Below, in pieces: positions 1-7,341 of a stretch of DNA of 33,399 bases. Positions within the stretch are counted from its first letter, which is position 1, and each line of letters begins with the position of its first letter. Source of the DNA: an uncultured Prevotella sp. (lineage in GTDB: Bacteria; Bacteroidota; Bacteroidia; Bacteroidales; Bacteroidaceae); NCBI GenBank assembly GCA_938028745.1, contig CALIZL010000106.1:1-33399 (forward strand), written 5' to 3'. The position numbers were made by a program, and so were the translations under genes. Under the pieces are notes generated by a model. It ran no database searches and was not told the DNA's origin. It worked only from the letters and a program-made list of their open reading frames with translations.

Positions 1-621
1 TTCTATAATCGCAGACTTTAATTTCTTCAAATCCTCAATGATTTTGTTTTGGGTAGAGATGCGTTTGTCAATAAGGGAGAAAAATAGATTCAATTTATCC
101 TGCTCCTTGACATTTGGATAACTGATTTTGAATTTCTCTAAAATGTCATAACTAAGATTTTGTTGTTTAGTTCCTTGAGCATATTTTACACCTATCACAT
201 GTCCATGTTTTTTGTACCATGAATAAAGAAATTCATTTGTAATTTCTCCTTTAGGGGTAAATGCCATACACGCTTGACTTATGGTTGATGGCTCCTGTGT
301 AATTGAGCCAGTACCTCTTACACCTTCTGCCTCCAAACCATAAATAGCGATGACAAAAGTGCCAACAGAAAGTAATTTCAGGTTATTTGCTGCCTCCTGT
401 GATATTCTTTCTTTGGTTGAATATATATAATGTTCTTTCAACTCACCGCTTGAAATCCAGTTTATTGTTCCATTGAAAAGTTCTTTATTTATTCGGCTAG
501 GTGTATTACCTGAATACAACTCAAATTGTTTTCCAATGGTACATTTCTCCCACTCCCCCTCAAACTCCGGAAATCTTAGATTTGGGACATTGAGGACTTT
601 TTTATCTTTATTTTCTACCAT
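1..621 (-). CDS. hsdS: Type I restriction enzyme specificity subunit HsdS (partial)
   Basis: This gene is cut by the left edge; the visible part is its N-terminal 207 residues, starting at the ATG at 621-619 and open to base 1. The opening (VPNLRFPEFEGEWEK after a short charged start) is typical of HsdS. Residues about 15-155 would be the first target-recognition domain, which reads one half of the bipartite DNA target. Residues about 165-207 (KEQDKLNLFFSLIDKRI, then a Lys/Glu-rich helix) match the conserved central helical spacer that binds HsdM. The second recognition domain must lie outside. It is the last visible gene of the operon, 112 nt after hsdM, a larger gap than elsewhere in the operon. 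Target sequence cannot be predicted from the sequence. Confidence 0.93.
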   Translation of the reverse strand, partial: MVENKDKKVLNVPNLRFPEFEGEWEKCTIGKQFELYSGNTPSRINKELFNGTINWISSGELKEHYIYSTKERISQEAANNLKLLSVGTFVIAIYGLEAEGVRGTGSITQEPSTISQACMAFTPKGEITNEFLYSWYKKHGHVIGVKYAQGTKQQNLSYDILEKFKISYPNVKEQDKLNLFFSLIDKRISTQNKIIEDLKKLKSAIIE

Positions 622-733
622 GGTTGTTACTCTTTAATTATGTTGGTATGTTGAGTTGTTGCAAAGTAGGGTATGTGTATCTTTTCTTTTTAGCACAACT
701 GCTGTGTTGTTACGTTTTTTGCAATTTCTCATA

Positions 734-2287
734 TTACACTATTCCCAATTCTTTAAGATACACCTCAATCTCCTTATCTAGTTCCGCGCGTTTGGTTTCC
801 AATTCCTTGATTTCCGCCATTACAGCCTTGATGTCGATTGGCTCTTCCTCTTCGAAAGTATCAACGTAACGGGGAATGTTGAGGTTGTAGTCGTTTTCGG
901 CTATTTCCTCCAAGGTAGCAAGATGGCTGTACTTTTCTATTTCCTTGCGGTCGCGGTAGGTGTCTACAATCTTTTGGATGTGCTGCGGGCGGAGTTTGTT
1001 CTGCGTTTTCACTTTCTCGAACTCCTTGCTGGCGTCGATGAAGAGAATGTTTTCGTCTTCTTTACGGCATTTTTTGAACACCAAGATACAGGTGGGTATG
1101 CTTGTGCCATAGAAAATGTTGGCAGGCAATCCGATAATTGCATCAACATAGTTTTTCTTCTCTATGAGGAAACGGCGGATAACGCCTTCGGCATTTCCAC
1201 GAAAGAGCACACCGTGAGGAGCAACGCAAGCCATTGTGCCACCCTCATTCAGGTGGTAAATCATGTGGAGGATGAATGCATAATCGGCAGTTTTACGGGG
1301 AGCAAGTCGCCCTGTTTTGCTGAAACGGTCGTCGTTGTTGAACTTCTCGGCAGCACTCCACTCTGCCGAGAACGGCGGATTGGCAACAACCGCATCAAAC
1401 TGAGTGTCGCCAAAGGCATCAGCTTCGAGCGTATCGCCATTCTCTATGCGGAAATTGCTGAACTTGATGCCGTGCAGCAACATGTTCATACGGGCAAGAT
1501 TGTAGGTTGTGGGGTTTTTCTCCTGCCCAAAGATTTCGTTAGCATGGCCTATGTTTGCAGCGCGAAGCAAAAGTGAGCCACTGCCGCAAGTAGGGTCGTA
1601 AACATTGCGAAGACGTGCATGACCAAGGGTTACAATCTCGGCCAAGATGTGGCTTACTTCTTGCGGAGTGTAAAACTCGCCTGCTTTTTTACCTGCACCA
1701 GCGGCAAATTGACTAATCATATATTCATAGGCATCGCCAAGAATGTCTATCTCTTGTGAGGCCTCCACACCAAAGTCTATATCATCAAGGGCAAGAAGCA
1801 CGTTGCTTACTAATGTGTTTTTATCGTCTGCAGTCTTGCCTAGTTTGGGCGAAGCGAGGTCGATGTCTGAAAATAGTCCTCCAAAATCCTCTTCGCTATC
1901 TTGCCCAAGCGTGCTGTCCTCAATACGTTTCAACGACCGTTCAAGTATAGGCAGTATGTTTTCTTTCTTTTTAATGTTCTCAATGATGGACGAGAATAGG
2001 AAATGTGGCTCAATGAAGTAGCCGATATTCTCCAGGCATTCGGTTTTTACTTCTTGTTGTAGGGCTTCAATGTCATCATCATTCTCCATTGCCCACAGTT
2101 CTTTAAACGTGACCTCATCATCAACCAATGCCTCATTGGCATGTTTCTCTATTTTCTCTGACAAATACTTGTAGAAAATAAAGCCAAGGGTGAAATACAT
2201 GAAGTCGCTGGCAGACATGTTGCCACGCAACTTGTTTGCGACTTCCCAAAGCTGGTCACGGAGTTTTTGTTGTAATTCCTCGCTCAT
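734..2287 (-). CDS. hsdM: Type I restriction-modification DNA methyltransferase HsdM
   Basis: N6-adenine DNA methyltransferase subunit, 517 residues, a normal length. With HsdS it methylates host sites, and with HsdR added it forms the restriction complex. Residues about 5-150 form the helical HsdM N-terminal domain. The SAM-binding motif I is DPTCGSGS at 231-238, and the catalytic motif IV NPPF is at 303-306, which points to adenine-N6 methylation. The C-terminal 40 residues are charged and helical, as expected for contact with HsdS. The gene starts 7 nt after the stop of the peptidase-like gene, so the two are likely translated from one message. All key motifs are intact and the protein looks functional. 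Confidence 0.97.
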   Translation of the reverse strand: MSEELQQKLRDQLWEVANKLRGNMSASDFMYFTLGFIFYKYLSEKIEKHANEALVDDEVTFKELWAMENDDDIEALQQEVKTECLENIGYFIEPHFLFSSIIENIKKKENILPILERSLKRIEDSTLGQDSEEDFGGLFSDIDLASPKLGKTADDKNTLVSNVLLALDDIDFGVEASQEIDILGDAYEYMISQFAAGAGKKAGEFYTPQEVSHILAEIVTLGHARLRNVYDPTCGSGSLLLRAANIGHANEIFGQEKNPTTYNLARMNMLLHGIKFSNFRIENGDTLEADAFGDTQFDAVVANPPFSAEWSAAEKFNNDDRFSKTGRLAPRKTADYAFILHMIYHLNEGGTMACVAPHGVLFRGNAEGVIRRFLIEKKNYVDAIIGLPANIFYGTSIPTCILVFKKCRKEDENILFIDASKEFEKVKTQNKLRPQHIQKIVDTYRDRKEIEKYSHLATLEEIAENDYNLNIPRYVDTFEEEEPIDIKAVMAEIKELETKRAELDKEIEVYLKELGIV

Positions 2288-2294
2288 ATTATTG

Positions 2295-2942
2295 TTATTT
2301 CCTTTCTATTTTCAATGTTTCACTAACAAAGACGTTTTTATCGTCGTTGTCTGTTATATACTGATGGCAGTACATACCTTTCCTCTCATTTAGAGTTATA
2401 ACGCTATTCCATAAGGAGGTTTGACTTATTGTATACCCAGGGTCTAAACAAAATACTTTCCTAATAACACCTTCTTGTTCTTCATAACCAACGGCAAGTA
2501 TTGCATGAGCACCACCTCTAAATGTAATTGCAGTAACCAAAGGCAAGTTGTCGTCTATTGCTTTTTTAAGTTCCTCTACATACGAGGCTTGGTCTGATAC
2601 AGAAGTCGCATATTGCCTAACTGACGACATAACCTCTTTTGCGAAAGAATGAGACAACTTTTCTTTGATTTCTGAGAAATAGAAACCACCACGACATAAG
2701 CCTTGTGTTACAAAAAACTCCTTGAAAAGCCTTCCCTTGGAAGTATTGCCTTTAAACGATGTATTCAAGTTTGTAACTTGATTGCGAGTGAAGACCTTTA
2801 GTGCTATAAGATTCATCATTATTGAATATACAGCGCAAGCTCCATCCATATCTCCTTGTTGTAGATGGACTGGTTGCCACTTACGGTTATACACACAGAC
2901 TCCTAAAGCTGTTATATCTAAACCTCTTATAATATTTATCAT
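2295..2942 (-). CDS. Putative papain/C39-like cysteine peptidase inside the hsd operon
   Basis: A 215-residue protein I do not recognise as a named family. It has the order of a papain-fold cysteine peptidase: Gln28/Gln29 followed by GDMDGACAVYS with Cys36 (possible oxyanion Gln and nucleophile), then RGGAHAILAVGYEE with His146, then CLDPGY with Asp167. The spacing and the hydrophobic strand after His resemble C39-like and related peptidases. There is no signal peptide or membrane segment, so it should be cytoplasmic. It sits 11 nt after hsdR and 7 nt before hsdM on the same strand, so it belongs to the operon. The function is inferred only: it could cleave a host or phage protein when the restriction enzyme is challenged, or process a partner. 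It could also be an inactive structural relative. Confidence 0.6.
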   Translation of the reverse strand: MINIIRGLDITALGVCVYNRKWQPVHLQQGDMDGACAVYSIMMNLIALKVFTRNQVTNLNTSFKGNTSKGRLFKEFFVTQGLCRGGFYFSEIKEKLSHSFAKEVMSSVRQYATSVSDQASYVEELKKAIDDNLPLVTAITFRGGAHAILAVGYEEQEGVIRKVFCLDPGYTISQTSLWNSVITLNERKGMYCHQYITDNDDKNVFVSETLKIERK

Positions 2943-2953
2943 TGTTGAATATA

Positions 2954-5797
2954 TTATTCCCAGCTGAATGTTCGTATGATAGAATGTAACCTATCCATGA
3001 TACGTTTTAACGTATTGCGCCTTTTTACTAAGCCCAAATGCTTTTCTTTCAGTGCCTGTTGTATAATTTCAGGTTGTTCTTTTTGCAAGTAATCGTATTC
3101 GGACAAGTAATGGTTGAGAACCGTTACATCCAAGTCTTCGTCTTTTGCAAGTTCATCCACAGCATCGTTTCGTTTGTTGGTGATGTAGTTGTTCAATCGC
3201 TCTTCAAGGTCGCTTGTGCCATCAGCCCGTTGTTTGCGTGCCATAAAGTTGTCGCGGTCGTCATCCACGTTCTGCTGTATAAAGTCGTCAATCAGTTTTG
3301 CCTTGCTACGTAACTCAGCATCTTTAATCATCGTGTCGATGATATGCGTACGTTTTTCTTGATAATCCTCACTATAAGGATTGAGGTCGGCAATCAGTTC
3401 AAGAATGTAGGTAACATTGATGATGTCGCTATGCAACAATTCCAGGCAGAAATCAATATCACCAATTACTGAGTCTGTTGAAGTTTCTGTGGGCTCTGCG
3501 TCTTCGTCGGGCGTTGAGTCTTTTCCCGAAGGTTTGCGTCCACCATCAACTGCATCGTAAATATCAAGGTATTTGCTTCGGAAGTCCATAAACTGTTGTT
3601 CGGACATGCCAAGGTCTGTTGCATCTTCTTCAAATTCATCGTAAATCTGAATTTCTGCATGTTTCTTAATAACATCGCGGAATGCAAGAATAAACTGCGT
3701 TTTGTCTCGTTCGCTCTGCAACAAATCTATGCTACTCGGCGTTGGGTATTGCTCCAAGAAACTTGTTGTAAGTTCTTGATAATTCTTCTTTACTTCATTA
3801 AAAGGTGGGCGAATAATATCTTCAAGATTGTTGCTGTTGCTGAAAAGCTTGATAGAAGCATCCACTTTGCTTTTCAAATCACGGAAACAGACAATCTTAC
3901 CGAAGCGTTTCTTTTCATTCAATACCCGGTTGGTTCGACTGAATGCTTGCAACAAGCCGTGGTAGTCCATGTTCTTATCTACGTAGAGCGTATTGAGTTT
4001 TTTGCTGTCAAAACCAGTCAAGAACATACCAACTACCAAACAAAGGTCGAGCGACTTCATGTCTGCTTTCTTTTTCTTCATGCGAAGATTGATGTCATCA
4101 TAATATGCACGGAAGTTTTCTGTAGTGAAACTTGTACCAAACATATCATTATAATCATCCATAATAGCTTGCAACTCGTCTGCTTCTCCCGTGCTGTCAC
4201 TTACATAGCCACCCGTGTTCATGCCTGTAAGGGCGTCGTCCTGGCTACTATTGGCTGCATATGTAAACACGGCACCAATTCTTATTTTAGGATTAAGGCT
4301 CTTAAACAGCTTATAATATCGTATAAGCATTGGCACAGACTGCACTGCAAACAATGCGTCAAACTCTCCGTCGAAGGTCGACTTATTGAAATTATTAAGG
4401 ATAAACTTGGCAATTTCGGTCATGCGGTTTTGGTCGGCATTGTCTACATCTGCATTGCCATGATAATATTCTACAAGGAAACCAAGCACGTTTTCATCGG
4501 CAATGGCATCCTTTATGAGATACTTGTGAAGATTGTTGCCAAAGATTTCCTTTGTAGTATGCCCTTCCACAGCATTCTCTATGAAGATAGGCGTACCGGT
4601 AAACCCGAACATCTGTGTGTTGTCGAAGAACTTAACAATATTCTTGTGGCAATCTCCGAAATGACTGCGATGACACTCATCAAAAATCATCACAATGCGA
4701 GAATGGCGGATTTCTTCGATTCGGCTACTATACCACTGCTTAGTAACTGCTGCATTGAGCTTTTGGATAGTGGTGATGATAATTTTGGAATTACTGTGAA
4801 GACGTTTCACAAGTTCGTCTGTATTATCGGTGCTGTCAACTGCACCTGGCTCAAAGGCTTCATACTCTGCTTGTGTCTGTGTGTCAAGGTCGTGGCGATC
4901 AACCACAAACATTACCTTATCAATGTCGTGCAATTCAGCAACAAGCTGAGCTGCCTTAAATGAAGTAAGCGTTTTGCCTGCGCCTGTTGTATGCCAAATA
5001 TAGCCATTGTCATTGGAGTTTACAACACGGTCGAGAATTTTTTCAACCGCATAAAACTGATAAGGACGGAGCACCATTAGGCATTTGTCGCCCTCATGCA
5101 GTACGATATACTTGCCTATGATTTTACCCAAAGTGCACTTATCAAAGAAAGTGGTGGCAAACTTCTCCAAGTCATTGAAAGGGATATTGGCAGCGTCTGT
5201 CCAATTGAACGTGAATTTGTACCCGCTGTTGGGATTATTGGCAAAATAGCGTGTGTTCACCCCATTGGAAATCACAAACAATTGAATATAGTCGAACAGT
5301 CCGTGGAAGGAAGTTTTATGATAACGTTGTATTTGGTTGTAGGCTTGTTTCAGCTCCACACCTCTTCGTTTTAGCTCTATCTGCACCAAAGGCAAACCGT
5401 TTATCAGTATCGTTACGTCATAACGACATTTCTTTCTTCCCTCAACAGTAATTTGATTGGAAACCTGGAACTCGTTTTGACACCAGTGAGTGCGGTTCAG
5501 AAATTCCACCCACAGTCGTTCGCCGCTTTCCAATTCAAGTGGAAAGAGGTCACGAAGTTTCTTTGCTTTTTCAAAACGTGTGCCGCCCTCAAGATAAATA
5601 AGGATTTTCTCAAATTCAGATTCGGTGAACTCGGTACGTCCGAATTCTTCCAGCCTCTTTCGATTATGCTTTTCTAATTGAGTTTTGAAGTTGGCACGTA
5701 GGTTATTTTCTTCTTCGATGTGCACATAGCCATAACTCATTTGCTGAAGAGTAGCAATAAGTCCGTTCTCAAGGGCAGCTTCACTTTGTACTGGCAT
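2954..5797 (-). CDS. hsdR: Type I restriction enzyme, ATP-dependent endonuclease/translocase subunit HsdR
   Basis: Motor and nuclease subunit, 947 residues, which pulls DNA past the complex using ATP and cuts far from the recognition site. The N-terminal nuclease domain (about 1-200) has Asp127 in RYDVTI, Glu141 and Lys143 in QIELK, and a QAYNQIQRY motif, the PD-(D/E)XK arrangement of type I enzymes. The helicase core has Walker A TGAGKT at 271-276, a DECH box at 373-376 and FTGTP at 399-403. The C-terminal part (about 700-947) is charged and helical. It is the first gene of the operon, and a strong Bacteroidetes promoter lies upstream. No disruption is seen. Confidence 0.97.
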   Translation of the reverse strand: MPVQSEAALENGLIATLQQMSYGYVHIEEENNLRANFKTQLEKHNRKRLEEFGRTEFTESEFEKILIYLEGGTRFEKAKKLRDLFPLELESGERLWVEFLNRTHWCQNEFQVSNQITVEGRKKCRYDVTILINGLPLVQIELKRRGVELKQAYNQIQRYHKTSFHGLFDYIQLFVISNGVNTRYFANNPNSGYKFTFNWTDAANIPFNDLEKFATTFFDKCTLGKIIGKYIVLHEGDKCLMVLRPYQFYAVEKILDRVVNSNDNGYIWHTTGAGKTLTSFKAAQLVAELHDIDKVMFVVDRHDLDTQTQAEYEAFEPGAVDSTDNTDELVKRLHSNSKIIITTIQKLNAAVTKQWYSSRIEEIRHSRIVMIFDECHRSHFGDCHKNIVKFFDNTQMFGFTGTPIFIENAVEGHTTKEIFGNNLHKYLIKDAIADENVLGFLVEYYHGNADVDNADQNRMTEIAKFILNNFNKSTFDGEFDALFAVQSVPMLIRYYKLFKSLNPKIRIGAVFTYAANSSQDDALTGMNTGGYVSDSTGEADELQAIMDDYNDMFGTSFTTENFRAYYDDINLRMKKKKADMKSLDLCLVVGMFLTGFDSKKLNTLYVDKNMDYHGLLQAFSRTNRVLNEKKRFGKIVCFRDLKSKVDASIKLFSNSNNLEDIIRPPFNEVKKNYQELTTSFLEQYPTPSSIDLLQSERDKTQFILAFRDVIKKHAEIQIYDEFEEDATDLGMSEQQFMDFRSKYLDIYDAVDGGRKPSGKDSTPDEDAEPTETSTDSVIGDIDFCLELLHSDIINVTYILELIADLNPYSEDYQEKRTHIIDTMIKDAELRSKAKLIDDFIQQNVDDDRDNFMARKQRADGTSDLEERLNNYITNKRNDAVDELAKDEDLDVTVLNHYLSEYDYLQKEQPEIIQQALKEKHLGLVKRRNTLKRIMDRLHSIIRTFSWE

Positions 5798-5964
5798 GTT
5801 TTTGTTTTATTTTAGTTGTTCGTTGCAATAAGATTCCCTGCACGAACTATTTCATTTTGCAAATCGTTTCACAGACACCTTGTTTCCACTGTTAATACAG
5901 TCTTAATCCTATTTATCGCTGTTGTCTGTTGATCTTTTTTCGTTCGTTGCAGAATACGCAGGTA

Positions 5965-5996
5965 CAAAGGTACGTTTCTAAGCTTATTATTCCAAA
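5965..5996 (-). promoter_or_regulatory. Promoter of the hsd operon
   Basis: On the minus strand there is TTTG (5996-5993), a 20-nt spacer, then TACCTTTG (5972-5965). This is an exact match to the Bacteroidetes sigma factor consensus TTTG-N19-21-TAnnTTTG. Transcription would start near 5958 and give a leader of about 160 nt before hsdR. Confidence 0.7.
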
Positions 5997-6335
5997 ACAA
6001 ATCTAAAAATGTTGTGTTCAAGGACTAAAAATCTTGTATGTTCACTATCCCGAGCTGATGCCTGAGCATTAGGGTTAAATCTTGCTGTAACGATGGATTT
6101 GGGTTTCTACACTTCTTATAAGATGCTTGTTGGCGTGTTTGGATGGGAGGGGAAAGCCCATATTAAGAATAGGGTTGAATGCCCTACGCAAAGTATGCCT
6201 TATCTTTTCATATTCCTTTATCATATAAGGAGTGCCGCTAAGTTGTTTCTTTTGTGGTAAATCTTTGCTTATGTTACTTTAAAGGCATGCTATAAAACAA
6301 GCATCATAAAGTATTATTAGTTAAACATTATTTTG

Positions 6336-6343
6336 TATCTTTG
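6336..6343 (+). promoter_or_regulatory. -7 box of the hipB-like gene
   Basis: TATCTTTG matches the Bacteroidetes -7 consensus TAnnTTTG exactly. No good TTTG -33 box lies at the usual 19-21 nt distance. Transcription would start near 6350, giving a very short leader before the ATG at 6362. This is one reason to prefer that ATG over an upstream in-frame TTG at 6341. Confidence 0.5.
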
Positions 6344-6359
6344 TATCACAAACGATACA
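6342..6359. promoter_or_regulatory. Candidate autoregulatory operator (palindrome)
   Basis: TGTATC-ACAAAC-GATACA is a perfect 6-bp inverted repeat. It overlaps the end of the -7 box and the predicted start of transcription of the HTH gene next to it. HipB-type repressors bind TATCC/GGATA-like palindromes over their own promoters, so self-repression is likely. This is inference from position and shape. Confidence 0.5.
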
Positions 6360-6361
6360 TT

Positions 6362-6679
6362 ATGACGAAATTTACCAAATCGAACTGGATGACCAGAGGG
6401 TTGCAGGAGAAACTGAATGTTGTTGGTGAGCAGTTTCGCCTAGCAAGACTGCGTAGAAATCTGACGATGGATCAGGTGGCACAGCGGGCGCAATGCAGCC
6501 GCCTTACCTTATCACGTTTGGAGAAAGGCTCGTCTGCTGTTTCTCTCGGCGTGGTGGTGAGGGTTCTGAACGCCCTACAACTCGAAGACGACATCCTGCA
6601 ACTTGCCAAGGACGACATACTCGGACACATGGTACAGGATATGGAGATAAAGAACAAGAAAAGGGCATCAAAGAAATAA
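6362..6679 (+). CDS. XRE-family helix-turn-helix regulator, HipB-like
   Basis: A 105-residue DNA-binding protein. Residues about 20-80 form an XRE (Cro/CI-type) helix-turn-helix: GEQFRLARLRRNLTMDQVAQ, then RLTLSRLEKGSSAVSLGVVVRVLNAL. The C-terminus is a Lys-rich tail. The start chosen is the ATG at 6362; the TTG at 6341 would add seven residues that overlap the promoter. The next ORF starts 3 nt after its stop and begins like HipA, so this looks like the antitoxin/repressor of a hipBA-type module. Since the kinase part is missing, it may now act only as a stand-alone repressor. Confidence 0.85.
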   Translation: MTKFTKSNWMTRGLQEKLNVVGEQFRLARLRRNLTMDQVAQRAQCSRLTLSRLEKGSSAVSLGVVVRVLNALQLEDDILQLAKDDILGHMVQDMEIKNKKRASKK

Positions 6680-6682
6680 GCA

Positions 6683-6943
6683 ATGGAAAAGTTGGACGTA
6701 GTGGCCTGTTTTGATTGGCTGGAAAAAGAAGAGAAGGTTGGTACGCTGGGGCGCGAAACCCTGCGAGGCTCTGACGTGTTCTCATTTGAATTTGACGGTG
6801 ACTGTCTGAAACGTTATGCTGATATCTGCTTTGGCCGAGATTTGCTGCACTTTGTACTGCATTTCTTGACAGATATCACCCGACTTACTGTAAGTGACTA
6901 TCAATTAATCCGAGATCGAATTTTAAAGGTTTTAAAAAAGTAA
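6683..6943 (+). CDS. Small protein with HipA N-terminal-like start; truncated HipA or HipS-like
   Basis: 86 residues, 3 nt after the hipB-like gene. The first 48 residues (MEKLDVVACFDWLEKEEKVG, then TLGRETLRGSDVFSFEFDGD) resemble subdomain 1 of HipA kinases, where a VGTL strand is followed by a FSFEYD-like strand. The remainder does not look like HipA to me, and no kinase domain follows in the 400 nt downstream. Two readings are possible. It may be a decayed hipA fragment. Alternatively it may be a HipS-like protein, as in hipBST modules where this subdomain is a separate protein, that has lost its hipT. The family assignment is tentative. Confidence 0.5.
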   Translation: MEKLDVVACFDWLEKEEKVGTLGRETLRGSDVFSFEFDGDCLKRYADICFGRDLLHFVLHFLTDITRLTVSDYQLIRDRILKVLKK

Positions 6944-7083
6944 AGTGTAGCGGAAATACTTCCGTACGTAGTCTAAGAAATGAACGGTTAGTTAACTATT
7001 CGCGCGTTTTATTCTTTTTCTTTAGCAAAAAGAAGATGATTTCTAGTAAAGGTTGGTTTGGGATAATAACAACAAACAATAAC

Positions 7084-7115
7084 TTACAACGAATAGTGTT
7101 GTAATCGCGTACAAC
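7084..7115. repeat. Palindrome plus third half-site upstream of the maturase gene
   Basis: TTACAAC (7084-7090) and GTTGTAA (7098-7104) form a perfect 7-bp inverted repeat with a 7-nt spacer. TACAAC (7110-7115) makes a third half-site that can also pair with GTTGTA. It lies about 190 nt upstream of the likely -7 box, so a DNA operator is more likely than an RNA switch. Confidence 0.4.
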
Positions 7116-7301
7116 AACCATTTTCTATCTAGTTCTTCAGACTTTGTTGTTTACAATGGGTATTTTGTGGCCATATTTTCACTTGGAATCAATCTGTCTT
7201 CCCGTGTCTCAATCGATGAACTAATTCTGCATTTAGAAGTCCAGGTAAGGTTAAAAAAAATAAAAAGAGTAATTTTGCTTTTCTTGAAAGAAAAATTTTC
7301 C

Positions 7302-7309
7302 TAACTTTG
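7302..7309 (+). promoter_or_regulatory. -7 box of the radical SAM/precursor operon
   Basis: TAACTTTG matches TAnnTTTG exactly, 32 nt before the ATG. The nearest TTTG (7274-7277) is 24 nt upstream, longer than the usual 19-21 nt. The promoter may therefore be weak or depend on an activator. Confidence 0.55.
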
Positions 7310-7341
7310 CCAAATCGAAAACTTTATCAAATTGACTTGAA

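Larger units (their letters stand above)
5798..6361. other. Intergenic region between divergent hsd operon and hipB-like gene
   Basis: About 560 nt with no convincing coding sequence. It carries the leftward hsd promoter and the rightward promoter and operator of the HTH gene. The middle part (about 6000-6300) shows no feature I can name. It may hold decayed coding DNA, but I see no recognisable peptide in any frame. Confidence 0.6.
6944..7341. other. Intergenic region upstream of the RiPP cluster
   Basis: About 400 nt, AT-rich, no coding sequence seen. It contains a short hairpin CGGAA-ATAC-TTCCG (6951-6964) just after the preceding stop, and an AT-rich hairpin TTCTTTTT/AAAAAGAA (7012-7034). 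A set of TACAAC half-sites lies at 7084-7115, and the -7 box of the maturase gene is at 7302-7309. Confidence 0.6.

Noticed and set aside
1..733. hsdS inversion (phase-variable shufflon)
   Set aside because: Only half of hsdS is visible and no recombinase gene or second hsdS copy is in the window, so it cannot be judged.
3596..4963. 455-codon frame opposite hsdR
   Set aside because: Shadow of hsdR, whose helicase motifs are certain; the translated text is not protein-like.
6341..6361. TTG start for the hipB-like gene
   Set aside because: It overlaps the -7 box and predicted transcription start; the ATG at 6362 fits better.
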